A stretch of 64,000 bases of DNA from Algoriphagus aquimarinus (GCF_900112005.1 NZ_FOKK01000015.1:50209-114208), one strand, 5' to 3'; shown: positions 34,064 to 43,350, numbered from the stretch's first letter. The notes: a model not told the origin generated them from the letters alone. A program made the numbers and translations.

Positions 34064-34969
34064 ATGTATATAGATCCACATATCCACGTAGTATCCCGCA
34101 CAACTGATGACTATGAAGCCATGCAAAAAGCTGGTATAGTAGCAGTGATTGAACCTGCATTTTGGCTAGGACAACCAAGGACAGAAGTTGGAAGTTTTAA
34201 AGATTACTTCAGCACGCTTGTGGGCTGGGAGCGTTTTCGTGCCAGTCAATTCGGCATAGTGCATTACTGCACGATGGGCTTGAATTCCAAGGAAGCGAAT
34301 AACGAAGCGTTGGCTGAGCAGGTGATGGAGTTATTGCCTCTTTATGTTGGCAAAGAAGGTGTAGTAGCAATCGGTGAAATTGGTTACGATGATCAAACGG
34401 AAGCCGAAGACAAGTTTTATAGACTTCAATTAGAGTTAGCTAAAGAGGTGGATCTTCCAGTACTTATCCACACTCCACATAGAGACAAAAGGAAAGGCAC
34501 TATTCGCAGCATGGACGTGTCTGAGGAGCATGGTTTAGATCCTAAAATGGTGATCGTTGATCATAACAATGAGGAGACAGTGAAGGAAGTATTGGATCGT
34601 GGTTACTATGCAGGGTTTACTATTTATCCACATACCAAAATGGGCTCAGAGCGCATGGTGGAAATCGTACGGCAATATGGCCCTGAAAGAATAATCGTCA
34701 ATTCCGCAGCGGATTGGGGGATTTCTGATCCTTTGGCAGTACCAAAAACTGCCGATCTGATGCGTAAATCAGGAATTCCTGAGGAGCATATCAAACTAGT
34801 GACTTACCAAAATGCATTGACAGCCTTTGGCCAAAGTGGACAAATGGATGAGCAGGATTGGTTGAACGCGGCGCCTTTGGATCAAACCAAAAAGATGAGC
34901 GGAAATTCAGTACTTCGCGGTGGACAAACGCCTAGAGTGGAAGGTTCATCTGATTTTGTAGAGAATTAA
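34064..34969 (+). CDS. eboB: EboB, TatD-family metal-dependent hydrolase
   Basis: A 301-residue TIM-barrel amidohydrolase. HIH at residues 6-8 (DPHIHV), Glu in AIGEIGYDD (about 105), His in LIHTPHRDK (about 143), His in VIVDHNNEE and Asp in NSAADWGISDP provide the TatD-type metal site. The ATG at 34064 is used because DPHIH must be near the N-terminus; a longer frame overlapping eboA lacks conserved residues. TatD enzymes act as nucleases or amidases, but EboB members are a separate group with unknown substrate. Confidence 0.88.
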   Translation: MYIDPHIHVVSRTTDDYEAMQKAGIVAVIEPAFWLGQPRTEVGSFKDYFSTLVGWERFRASQFGIVHYCTMGLNSKEANNEALAEQVMELLPLYVGKEGVVAIGEIGYDDQTEAEDKFYRLQLELAKEVDLPVLIHTPHRDKRKGTIRSMDVSEEHGLDPKMVIVDHNNEETVKEVLDRGYYAGFTIYPHTKMGSERMVEIVRQYGPERIIVNSAADWGISDPLAVPKTADLMRKSGIPEEHIKLVTYQNALTAFGQSGQMDEQDWLNAAPLDQTKKMSGNSVLRGGQTPRVEGSSDFVEN

Positions 34970-34971
34970 TT

Positions 34972-35886
34972 ATGGGTTCTTCCCGCTTTTTCGCCTATTT
35001 CCAACTCACTCGCCCAGCGAATGTAGTCACAGCAATAGCTGATATCTGGGCAGGCTGTGCTATTGCAGGTGCTTGGACATACATCTTTATTGACTTCGGA
35101 GCTGGAGCTAATGAATTCCTGATTGATTTAGCCTGGCTTTCATTGAGTACAATTGGATTGTATGCTGGTGGAGTAGCATTCAATGATGTGTTCGATGCAG
35201 AGCTGGATGCTGTAGAAAGGCCAGAGAGGCCCATTCCTAGCGGAAGAGTTTCTAAAGCTAAGGCCGCTTGGATGTCTTTTTTACTCTTAGTCGTGGGGGT
35301 GATTGCAGCAGCACAGGTGAATTTAATCTCAGCAGTAATTGCGCTAGCTGTAGCAGTCTTAGCCGTACTTTATGATTACTGGGGTAAGCATCAGAACCTT
35401 ATTGGCCCAATCAACATGGGGCTATGCCGAACTGGTAATTTACTATTAGGTGTATCAGTCATTCCTGAAATGTTACCCACATTTTGGCCATTAGGATTGA
35501 TTCCTTTGGTTTTTGTTGCGGCCATTACTATGATTAGTCGTGGAGAGGTTCATGGAAAAAACAGAACTGCGCTCTATGGTGGATTATCAATGTATGTGAT
35601 TGTCATCTTCACAATTGGCGCAATGCCTATTGTACATGGCACAGAGATATGGGAAGTACTTCCTTTCTTAGCTTTGCTCGGTTACATGATATTCCCGCCT
35701 TTGGTCAAAGCGATTCGTAGTCAAGACCCCAAACTGATTGGTAAATCCGTCAAAGCTGCCGTTATTTCCCTAATAATTGTAAATGCTTCCATTGCCTCCG
35801 CTTTCGCAGGATGGCAGATTGGAATAATTGTGTTATTGTTGTTGCCAATTTCCCTATGGCTAGCCAAGAAATTTGCTGTCACCTAA
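34972..35886 (+). CDS. eboC: EboC, UbiA-like prenyltransferase
   Basis: A 304-residue membrane protein with about eight helices. The first Asp-rich motif NDVFDAELD is at 71-79, followed by RPERPIPSG, the classical UbiA signature; YDYWGKH (about 138) precedes the second, less typical, polar loop. It would condense a prenyl diphosphate with an unknown acceptor in the inner membrane. It starts two bases after the eboB stop. It is a second UbiA protein in this window and is clearly distinct from the PKS-linked one. Confidence 0.9.
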   Translation: MGSSRFFAYFQLTRPANVVTAIADIWAGCAIAGAWTYIFIDFGAGANEFLIDLAWLSLSTIGLYAGGVAFNDVFDAELDAVERPERPIPSGRVSKAKAAWMSFLLLVVGVIAAAQVNLISAVIALAVAVLAVLYDYWGKHQNLIGPINMGLCRTGNLLLGVSVIPEMLPTFWPLGLIPLVFVAAITMISRGEVHGKNRTALYGGLSMYVIVIFTIGAMPIVHGTEIWEVLPFLALLGYMIFPPLVKAIRSQDPKLIGKSVKAAVISLIIVNASIASAFAGWQIGIIVLLLLPISLWLAKKFAVT

Positions 35887-35956
35887 TACAAGAACTAAAT
35901 GGCACTCGGAATTGTATTTATTCCTAGAAACAGCCTAAGCCTATACCCTGTTGATT

Positions 35957-37111
35957 ATGAATACGATTATTGAACAATCATTTTCTGTACCCTTCAAATA
36001 TCAAGTCTGCTTCTCAGAGGATATTTTCTCCGTGGAAAATAAAATATTTGTTGACCTATTGGCCAAAGGCAGACATGCCAAGGTTCTGTTCGTTGTGGAT
36101 AATGGAGTAGCAGAAGCTCACCCGCAGTTAGTAGCACAACTGAAAGCCTATGCTAATGCCCATTCTGAATTCTTTTCTATTCCATGTGAGCCTATTATCG
36201 TAGTAGGAGGAGAAGCATCCAAAAACGATGAAGCGATCTATAAAAAGATTGTCGAAGCAACTCATTTATATGGAATTGACAGGCATTCTTACATCGCGGT
36301 GATCGGCGGTGGTGCAGTCATTGATATGGCTGGCTTTGCCGCTGCTATTTCCCATCGAGGAATACGTTTAATACGAATCCCTACTACGGTTCTTTCACAA
36401 AATGATTCTGCTGTAGGTGTGAAAAATTCTGCAAATCTTTTTGGCAAGAAAAACTACTTAGGGACTTTTACACCTCCCTATGCAGTTTTGAACGACTTCA
36501 ATTTCCTTAAAACCCTAGACGATAGAGACTGGAGATCTGGAATTTCTGAAGCTATCAAAGTGGCTTTGATCAAGGATTTAAGCTTTTTTACTTGGATTGA
36601 AGACCATTCCGCTGCTCTTGCAAACCGTGATATGGTTTCAATGCAAGAATTAATCATTCGGTGTGCACAGATGCATTTGGATCATATCTCAGGCAAAGAT
36701 CCATTTGAATTCGGCTCTTCCAGACCTTTAGATTTTGGTCACTGGGCCGCACATAAGTTGGAGCATTTGAGCGATTTTAGAATTCGTCATGGCGAGGCTG
36801 TAGCGATAGGCATTGCTTTGGATTCCACCTATTCCTATTTGAAAGGATGGATTAGTGAAGCAGATCTTTTAAGAATTATCACCGTATTCAAGACCCTTGG
36901 ATTTGAGCTTTTTGCCCCGGAATTAGGAGGTGAAAATCTTATCAAAGGACTTCAGGAATTCCAAGAGCACCTAGGTGGTCAACTTACAATAATGCTGTTG
37001 AAAGCATTAGGCAATGGCGAAGAAGTCCACGAAATGGATCACGATCTGATTCATCAATCCATAGAATTACTCAAAAGTTTCAACCAAAAAGAAGATTTGG
37101 TTAATAGTTAA
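35957..37111 (+). CDS. eboD: EboD, 3-dehydroquinate synthase-like enzyme
   Basis: A 384-residue sugar-phosphate cyclase. NAD+-binding GGGAVIDMAGFAAA (118-131), PTTVLSQNDSAVGVKN (142-157), and the metal ligands Glu198 (SEAIK), His262 (DFGHWAAH) and His278 (IRHGEAV) are all present, so catalysis is plausible. EboD members are a separate branch of the AroB/EVS superfamily; aromatic synthesis itself needs a canonical AroB elsewhere. The product may be a cyclitol-like head group. ATG at 35957 is preferred to a TTG two codons upstream. It follows eboC by 70 bases. Confidence 0.9.
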   Translation: MNTIIEQSFSVPFKYQVCFSEDIFSVENKIFVDLLAKGRHAKVLFVVDNGVAEAHPQLVAQLKAYANAHSEFFSIPCEPIIVVGGEASKNDEAIYKKIVEATHLYGIDRHSYIAVIGGGAVIDMAGFAAAISHRGIRLIRIPTTVLSQNDSAVGVKNSANLFGKKNYLGTFTPPYAVLNDFNFLKTLDDRDWRSGISEAIKVALIKDLSFFTWIEDHSAALANRDMVSMQELIIRCAQMHLDHISGKDPFEFGSSRPLDFGHWAAHKLEHLSDFRIRHGEAVAIGIALDSTYSYLKGWISEADLLRIITVFKTLGFELFAPELGGENLIKGLQEFQEHLGGQLTIMLLKALGNGEEVHEMDHDLIHQSIELLKSFNQKEDLVNS

Positions 37112-37135
37112 TTCAATACAAAATCAGCCTTATTC

Positions 37136-38347
37136 ATGGAAATCAACGATTTTCACCTCAGTTACTGCAGCAATATTCACCCAGGAGAAAGCTGGGAGGC
37201 AACTTTCGAAAATCTTAAGAAATACATTCCGGAAGTAAAAGAACGATTGGATGTGGATAAGTCCTTTGGGATTGGCTTGCGTCTTTCTCATGAAGCAAGT
37301 TTAGTACTTGAGAAAGCTGACCAACTCTCTAAATTCAAGGATTGGCTAAAATCTGAAAACGCTTACGTATTCACTTTAAATGGCTTTCCATATGGAGACT
37401 TTCATCGAACTACCGTAAAAGATCAGGTACATTTTCCAGACTGGACTACTACGGATCGTCGTGATTATACCATTCGATCATTCAGAATCTTAGCACAGCT
37501 CTTGCCTCAAGGGCAAGACGGTGGGATCTCCACCTCACCCATTTCCTACAGACATTGGTTCAAATCTGAAACTGCATTAAACGTAGGAATGGAAACTGCC
37601 ACGCAGCATTTGCTAGAGGTTGTTGCAGAATTGGTGGAACTCAAAAAACAAACTGGCAAGTCGCTTCATTTGGACATAGAGCCAGAACCAGATGGAATTC
37701 TCGAAAATTCCGATGAAATGATCTGGCTATTTTCAGATTGGCTGCTACCGATCGGGAAACCTTGGCTTGCTAAGAAACTTGACATTTCTGAGGATAAAGC
37801 AGAAGAGATTTTGAAGGAGCATATCCAAGTTTGTTATGATGTTTGCCACTTTGCGATAGTCTATGAAAAACCTGCAGATACTTTTGCCAAATTTGAGAAA
37901 GCTGGAATCAAGATCGGCAAGATTCAAATTTCGGCAGCTCTGAAAGTGATGATCCCTGCAGAACCGGAAGCAAGAGATTTGGTCAAGTTGAAATTATTGC
38001 CTTTTGAGGAATCTACTTACCTGCACCAAGTAGTAGCGAGAAAGAAGGATGGTAGCTTGGTATCCTATTCAGACTTACCAGAAGCACTCAAAATCTTGAA
38101 CACAACGGATGAAGAAGAGTGGAGAATCCATTTTCACGTCCCGGTATTCTTGGATAATTATGGGGCATTAGCATCCACTCAAGATCAAATTTCAATTGTG
38201 CTAAATGAAATTTTAAAAAACCCAACTTTAACGAATCATCTTGAGGTAGAAACCTATACATGGGAAGTATTACCTGAAGACACACGTTTAAGTTTGGGAG
38301 AATCCATCTCCAGAGAGCTGGAATGGGTAATTAACAAAATGAAGTAA
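37136..38347 (+). CDS. eboE: EboE, xylose isomerase-like TIM-barrel protein
   Basis: A 403-residue TIM-barrel protein of the sugar isomerase/AP-endonuclease 2 superfamily, recognised by LSYCSNIHPGESW near the start, GIGLRLSHEA, VFTLNGFPYG, LHLDIEPEPDG (about 180), YDVCHFAIVYE (about 238) and IHFHVPVFLDNYG (about 328). The His, Glu, Asp residues of these strands form a likely metal site. Known in the literature as metabolite traffic protein EboE; reaction unknown. It follows eboD by 24 bases and eboF begins one base after its stop. Confidence 0.88.
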   Translation: MEINDFHLSYCSNIHPGESWEATFENLKKYIPEVKERLDVDKSFGIGLRLSHEASLVLEKADQLSKFKDWLKSENAYVFTLNGFPYGDFHRTTVKDQVHFPDWTTTDRRDYTIRSFRILAQLLPQGQDGGISTSPISYRHWFKSETALNVGMETATQHLLEVVAELVELKKQTGKSLHLDIEPEPDGILENSDEMIWLFSDWLLPIGKPWLAKKLDISEDKAEEILKEHIQVCYDVCHFAIVYEKPADTFAKFEKAGIKIGKIQISAALKVMIPAEPEARDLVKLKLLPFEESTYLHQVVARKKDGSLVSYSDLPEALKILNTTDEEEWRIHFHVPVFLDNYGALASTQDQISIVLNEILKNPTLTNHLEVETYTWEVLPEDTRLSLGESISRELEWVINKMK

Positions 38348-38348
38348 A

Positions 38349-39722
38349 ATGAAGAAGACTGTTGTCTTAGATATAGTTGCACTTTCTCCGAGAGTAATCG
38401 GCGAGCATACGCCCTTCTTAAAAAAGTGGATTGAAAAAGGAAAACGAGCTGTTGTAGAGCCGGTTTTACCAGCAGTGACCTGTTCTGCCCAATCCGTTTA
38501 TTTAACAGGAAAGTGGCCAAGTGAAAACGGTATTGTAGGCAACGGTTGGTACTTTCAGGATGAATGTGAAATCAAGTTTTGGAGGCAATCCAACAAGTTG
38601 GTGCAATCTCCTAAGGTGTGGGAAATCCTAAAGAAAGAAAACCCTGACTTCACAGTTGCCAATATGTTCTGGTGGTACAATATGTACTCCAGTGCAGATT
38701 ATGCAGTGACTCCAAGACCACTTTATCTGGCCGACGGCCGGAAGGAACCCGATTGCCATAGTCAGCCAATGGAGTTACGCGATAGACTTCAGCAAGAATT
38801 GGGTCAATTCCCGCTTTTCTCCTTCTGGGGACCAAATGCTAATATTGCATCCAGCAAATGGATAGCTGAAGCTTCCAAAAAAGTGGACGAGTGGCACAAT
38901 CCAACATTGAATCTTATCTACATTCCTCATTTGGATTATTCACTTCAGAAGTATGGGATTGATTTTGGCAAAATTGGTAAGTACCTGAAAGAAGTAGATG
39001 AGCTCTGTGAGGACTTGATCACATACTTCGAAAAGCAAGGAACTCAGGTGATTTTACTGTCCGAATATGCGATTACGACAGTGAGCAAACCTGTTCATTT
39101 GAATAGAATTTTTAGAAATCAAGGCTGGATTCAGGTAAAAGATGAGCAGGGATTAGAAACTCTAGACCCAGGAACTTCCAAAGCTTTTGCTGTGGCTGAT
39201 CATCAGGTTGCCCATGTGCATGTGAATGATCCAGCTATTTTACCACAGGTGAAGAAGATACTGGAAAATACTCCCGGTGTGGAATTGGTACTGGATGAAG
39301 AAGGTAAAAAGAAGCATCACTTAGACCATGAGCGCTCAGGTGATTTGGTTGTGATGGCGGACAAAGACTCTTGGTTCACTTACTATTTCTGGCTGGATGA
39401 TGCTAAAGCACCAGATTATGCCCGCTGTGTGGATATCCACAAAAAGCCAGGTTACGATCCTGTAGAGTTGGTTTTGAATCCTGATATTAAGATCCCAATG
39501 CTTACTGTCGGCTCAAAAGTCCTGAAGAAAAAACTGGGTTTCCGATACTTGATGGATGTAATTCCTTTGGATGCAACTTTGGTAAAAGGAGCCCACGGCA
39601 GATTGAGTGAGGATGATCTGGATAAACCCCTCTTGGTGTCTCAAAATGCTAGCTTACTCAATTCGGACACGATTCAACCTACGGAGGTATATGATTTGAT
39701 ATTGCAGGCTGTGAGGGGATGA
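38349..39722 (+). CDS. eboF: EboF, alkaline phosphatase-superfamily nucleotide pyrophosphatase-like protein
   Basis: A 457-residue phosphodiesterase-type enzyme. VLDIVALSPRVIG gives the first metal site, PAVTCSAQSVYLTGKWPSENGIVGNGW (about 38-65) carries the Thr nucleophile position and the TGxxPxxxGI motif of NPP enzymes, IPHLDYSLQKYG and DHQVAHVHV/GAHGRLSEDD supply further Asp/His metal ligands. No signal peptide, so a cytoplasmic location is likely. It could cleave a phosphodiester or pyrophosphate in the ebo product. Last gene of the operon; no clear terminator follows. Confidence 0.88.
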   Translation: MKKTVVLDIVALSPRVIGEHTPFLKKWIEKGKRAVVEPVLPAVTCSAQSVYLTGKWPSENGIVGNGWYFQDECEIKFWRQSNKLVQSPKVWEILKKENPDFTVANMFWWYNMYSSADYAVTPRPLYLADGRKEPDCHSQPMELRDRLQQELGQFPLFSFWGPNANIASSKWIAEASKKVDEWHNPTLNLIYIPHLDYSLQKYGIDFGKIGKYLKEVDELCEDLITYFEKQGTQVILLSEYAITTVSKPVHLNRIFRNQGWIQVKDEQGLETLDPGTSKAFAVADHQVAHVHVNDPAILPQVKKILENTPGVELVLDEEGKKKHHLDHERSGDLVVMADKDSWFTYYFWLDDAKAPDYARCVDIHKKPGYDPVELVLNPDIKIPMLTVGSKVLKKKLGFRYLMDVIPLDATLVKGAHGRLSEDDLDKPLLVSQNASLLNSDTIQPTEVYDLILQAVRG

Positions 39723-39892
39723 GGGTTTTGAGATTGAGGATTTGAAGTATTTTATAACTAGGAGACTTTGGCCCAGAAGCGTTTTCTTTTTCATGCTCTA
39801 ATTGTTAGAAAACATACGTATTCTTTGCTTTATCTTAATATCTGCTCTATTTGGATCATCTTCCTGACATCAGAAAGACGAACTGCCCCAGA

Positions 39893-40729
39893 CTACTTTT
39901 TCTTTTTAGTTGCCTTTAGGACTTTCTTTTCATCACCATCGAGTTTTCGCTGAAGCTTTTTTACATCCTCAGCAGGAAGTAGATTTTCAGGCACAATTCC
40001 TCTTTTGGTAAGCATATCTCTAACTGCAGTATTATTATCAATGTGTTCCTTTTCAATTTTTGATTGGCCTTTCAGGTCTTTGTTTTGCACATTCAAACCA
40101 GTCATCTCTGCCGCCAGATCCTTGGCTTTGATACTGATGGTTGGTAAAAAATCTGCAACAGGTCGACTTTCGGGCACACCCATTTTTCGTTTGAGCGTCT
40201 GGGTATTTAATCGAAATAATGCCTGATCGCCTTTGCTTCTGATAATAGCGAATCCCTTACTATCCACACCTCTTTCATACAAGATGCCTGACAGCTGCTT
40301 TTCTGTTTGGCTGAGCTTTTCTCTAGCTTTCACACGTTCGTATTCCAAAAGACGCTGCTCAACCAGCTCAGCTCTACGGGTCTGTACGGCAAAGTAATTT
40401 TGAGCAAATGAAATCTCCTCTTTACGACTATCACCATTTTGTGCGACTAGATAGCAAGCATAACGAGTAAGTAGGATGTCCTCTATCTCTTTTTCTGCAC
40501 CCTTGGGCATACGGATCGTTTTCCTGACGTCAGGAAAATGATATATCACCTCTTCACCGGCATTTTTGCACGCATCTTTGGCTTTTTGGATTACTTTTTC
40601 AAAGTTTTCCCACTTGCTGTAACCCAAGAGGTATTGCAATTCTCTTGCGCTCCAACATTCTACCCCTTCAATTTCCGCCGCAGCTGCTTCAAATTGAAAA
40701 AAAAGGGCTTTAATTTCTTCTGATTTCAT
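39893..40729 (-). CDS. dinD: DNA damage-inducible protein D-like (DinD/BRO-N type)
   Basis: A 278-residue protein. The N-terminal BRO-like domain includes WSARELQYLLGYSKWENFEKVIQKAKDAC and a RYACYLVAQNGDSRKEEI segment, followed by VQTRRAELVEQRLLEYERV. A basic tail ends ATKKKK. This is the layout of E. coli DinD, an SOS-induced RecA-interacting protein. No LexA-type palindrome was identified upstream. Bacteroidota relatives appear sporadically, often as cargo. It separates the ebo operon from gldB on the opposite strand. Confidence 0.85.
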   Translation of the reverse strand: MKSEEIKALFFQFEAAAAEIEGVECWSARELQYLLGYSKWENFEKVIQKAKDACKNAGEEVIYHFPDVRKTIRMPKGAEKEIEDILLTRYACYLVAQNGDSRKEEISFAQNYFAVQTRRAELVEQRLLEYERVKAREKLSQTEKQLSGILYERGVDSKGFAIIRSKGDQALFRLNTQTLKRKMGVPESRPVADFLPTISIKAKDLAAEMTGLNVQNKDLKGQSKIEKEHIDNNTAVRDMLTKRGIVPENLLPAEDVKKLQRKLDGDEKKVLKATKKKK

Positions 40730-40945
40730 GTTCTTTCTAGGTTAAAAATGAGTTTCAATAGCTAATTCTTTGCAGGAGAATATCAAGTGATTTTCTGCAT
40801 ATCAAGAAGGTCAAATTCGAGATGGGTTAAGAAACTAAATCTAATCCATCACAATCATTTTACAAATCAGTCTATCATAATTCATTCTTTCATACGTTCT
40901 CACTTCATTAAGCTCCAATTCCCTATTTTTGAAAAAAACTTATTC
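40730..40945. other. Divergent intergenic region, dinD-like gene and gldB
   Basis: About 215 bases. A long in-frame extension upstream of gldB (from 40787) is not used because it lacks a signal peptide and precedes the promoter box. No other coding sequence recognised. Confidence 0.5.
40924..40931 (+). promoter_or_regulatory. -7 promoter box TATTTTTG for gldB
   Basis: Perfect TAnnTTTG, 14 bases before the gldB ATG at 40946. It supports the internal start. Confidence 0.55.
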
Positions 40946-41959
40946 ATGCGTCTTACCAGCACTCGAACTATATACTTTCCCCTTTTATTGATTTTAGCAT
41001 TCGCCTGCGGCAAAAAGGAAGAAGGCTGCGAGCTTTCTTCGGAAATCATAAATCAGGATCTGACTGTCAAAATCACCAGATTGGAACAGGATTTTTTCAC
41101 TGCCAAGACAGTCACAGAATTTAAGTACCTCTTTGAGGCTCATCCAGAGTTCACGAAGGAATATTTGCAAATGGATCTTTATCCAAGTCCTGATAGTTTA
41201 GCCGCCGAGTTGCTAGCTATTCATCAAGATTCATCCATGAAGGTGCTATATGATTCTGTGGAAGTAGCTTTTAGAGATTTTTCAGATGTAGAAAAAGATC
41301 TTGAAAATGCTTTCAAAGCCATCAAATATTACTTCCCACAGTTTCAGGTGCCTAAGGTTTACACGTTTACTTCTGGATTTAATTCGGACTTAATCGTGAC
41401 AGATGATCTGATCGTGATTGGACTGGATTATTTCTTAGCTCCTACTCATACTTTTCAGCCAGAACTTCCGCGCTACATGGCAGAGCGCTACGATCGTCCA
41501 TTCATAGTGCCTATGATTGTGATGGCTATTTCGGCGAGATTCAATGAGACCAACCCGCAGGACAATAGGTTGCTGGCAGAGATGATATATTATGGTAAGA
41601 CATATCATTTCACTAAAGCTATTTTGCCTTGTACCTCTGACCAATACATTATCGGATACACGCCAGAAGCAATTTCAGAGAGCTTTGACAATGAGGAATT
41701 GATATGGTCACACTTTGTGGAAAATGAATTACTCTACGAAACCAATCCCTTCGAAATCAGAAAATACATAGGCGAAGCGCCATTTACAGATGCTATCAGC
41801 ACCAAAGCTCCAGGGAGATTAGGGCGTTGGTTGGGCTGGAATATTGTGGATGACTATCAGTTCAATCAAGATGTCGCGCTGGATGTGCTAATGGCAGAAC
41901 CTGATGCGGAGAAGATTTTTAGAAAATCGGGGTATAGACCTAGGAAGGTGAATGAGTGA
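40946..41959 (+). CDS. gldB: Gliding motility lipoprotein GldB
   Basis: A 337-residue protein. The ATG at 40946 gives a lipoprotein signal (TRTIYFPLLLILAFAC, Cys at about residue 18, lipobox less typical with Ala-Phe-Ala). The mature part matches GldB: ITRLEQDFF, HPEFTKEYL, FKAIKYYFPQFQVPKVYTF, IGLDYFLAP and PGRLGRWLGW. GldB is required for gliding and for the type IX secretion apparatus to function in Flavobacterium johnsoniae; it is held in the cell envelope. Single gene here; other gld genes are not in the window. This places the organism among gliding-capable Bacteroidota. Confidence 0.93.
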   Translation: MRLTSTRTIYFPLLLILAFACGKKEEGCELSSEIINQDLTVKITRLEQDFFTAKTVTEFKYLFEAHPEFTKEYLQMDLYPSPDSLAAELLAIHQDSSMKVLYDSVEVAFRDFSDVEKDLENAFKAIKYYFPQFQVPKVYTFTSGFNSDLIVTDDLIVIGLDYFLAPTHTFQPELPRYMAERYDRPFIVPMIVMAISARFNETNPQDNRLLAEMIYYGKTYHFTKAILPCTSDQYIIGYTPEAISESFDNEELIWSHFVENELLYETNPFEIRKYIGEAPFTDAISTKAPGRLGRWLGWNIVDDYQFNQDVALDVLMAEPDAEKIFRKSGYRPRKVNE

Positions 41960-42002
41960 AGTAGAAATTTCTCATATATGAACCTATGTGTATATGTAAA
42001 TA

Positions 42003-42034
42003 AAAAAAGCGGACTTCAAAAGAAGCCCGCCTTT
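42003..42034. terminator. Bidirectional terminator between gldB and the fasciclin gene
   Basis: AAAGCGG-A-CTTC, loop AAAA, GAAG-C-CCGCCTTT, with one A/C mismatch in an otherwise long stem. T- and A-rich flanks suit both convergent genes. Confidence 0.75.
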
Positions 42035-42053
42035 ACACTAAACCCACCAATTC

Positions 42054-43010
42054 TTATTCAGGTAACATTACTTTATCAATTACATGGATAACTCCATTGG
42101 TTGCATGAATATTCAACATAGATGAAACCAAGTCGCTATCATTTATCATCAAATTAGGAAGGTCAACCGAAAGGCTTTTACCTTCTAACAGTGTAGGAAG
42201 GCTTGCCCCATCACGTAAATCTTGGGAAAATGCTCTTGCTGGCACTACGTGGTACAGAAGCACACTTGTCAATAAATCAACATCAATATCATCTACTCCG
42301 CTTACACCAAGTGCTGCATACAAATCTTCAAACGCAGCATCCGTAGGTGCAAAAACAGTCAAATCATCTGAGGAATCACCACTGACTGCATCTACCAAAC
42401 CTGCTCTAGATAATGCTGCTACCAATTGTGTGAACTCAGGAGTGGAAGCGGTTGTACTACCCACAGCGATCTCTGCAATACTCATTGTCGGAGCTGTAAT
42501 CACATAATCCAAGGTGTGGATCACTCCATTACTTGCCATTTTATCCACTGCAGTAATCATCGTATTACCGTTGATCCATAGACCGCCGTTCGGATCTGCA
42601 CTTACGTAGAACTTCTCTCCAGTCAGCGTAGAAACTGGACCTACTGCTACGTCTCCTGAAGTAACATTTCCAGAAACTACATGGTAGCTTAAGATATTAG
42701 CTAAATCTGTGTTGCCAATTAATGCCTCTGCGGTCAAATTATTGTCTGTAATAAAATCTCCAAATGCAGCATCCGTAGGTGCTAAAACTGTAAATGGACC
42801 TGTTCCACTAAGATCATCGCCTAATTGTGCAGCAACAACAGCAGAAACTAAAACTGTAAAGTTTGAATCATCTACTAATACATCTACCACATCATCTGAT
42901 GTAGGCATTATGTCATCATCGTCATCGTCACATGAAGAGAAACTGATTGTGACCATCATTGCCAGAGAAAGGGATAGTAATCTCCAGACATTCATCTTTA
43001 AATTTTTCAT
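42054..43010 (-). CDS. Lipoprotein with two fasciclin (FAS1) domains
   Basis: A 318-residue lipoprotein: hydrophobic signal (VWRLLSLSLAMMVTISFSSC), Cys at about residue 27, followed by an Asp run (DDDDDD) that acts as a sorting-type spacer. Two FAS1 domains follow (about 40-170 and 175-318). Each shows the FAPTDAAF box (VLAPTDAAFGDFI, VFAPTDAAFEDLY) and the YHVV/GVIHVID-type second box. FAS1 proteins mediate adhesion at the cell surface. The ATG could be replaced by a Met five codons later without changing the reading of the signal. Confidence 0.92.
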   Translation of the reverse strand: MKNLKMNVWRLLSLSLAMMVTISFSSCDDDDDDIMPTSDDVVDVLVDDSNFTVLVSAVVAAQLGDDLSGTGPFTVLAPTDAAFGDFITDNNLTAEALIGNTDLANILSYHVVSGNVTSGDVAVGPVSTLTGEKFYVSADPNGGLWINGNTMITAVDKMASNGVIHTLDYVITAPTMSIAEIAVGSTTASTPEFTQLVAALSRAGLVDAVSGDSSDDLTVFAPTDAAFEDLYAALGVSGVDDIDVDLLTSVLLYHVVPARAFSQDLRDGASLPTLLEGKSLSVDLPNLMINDSDLVSSMLNIHATNGVIHVIDKVMLPE

Positions 43011-43350
43011 CTTAGTTGGTTATTGGTTATTAAATAAGTTGGAACATTGAAACTCACCAACACCAATTTGGTTTTAAGAAATGTCAATTTTTTAGAAAAA
43101 AATAATTCACATATAGCTAATAGACAGCCTGTTCAACAGTATAAAAATTTATATAAAAGGCTTTATTCGTTTATAGAGGTTAAAAAACTGCTAGGTAATT
43201 ACATTTTGAAATTCTGTAAGAATTGTATTTCTATAGGATAAAAAAGCTTGTTTTTCTGTCTAAGAGCTACAGTCAGTTTACATCCAATTTTAGGAAAATC
43301 TGCAGAGATTTGAATAACGAGACGTCACACTCGATAGGTGAAAAATTGAA
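43011..43350. other. AT-rich intergenic region
   Basis: About 340 bases between the fasciclin and glycosyltransferase genes, both on the minus strand, so it holds the fasciclin promoter and the 3' end of the glycosyltransferase transcript. No convincing terminator, coding sequence or repeat was seen. Confidence 0.5.

Noticed and set aside
36000..36900. EboD as the canonical AroB of the shikimate pathway
   Set aside because: Metal and NAD sites fit the superfamily, but the position inside the ebo operon and the divergent N-terminus point to the EboD branch.
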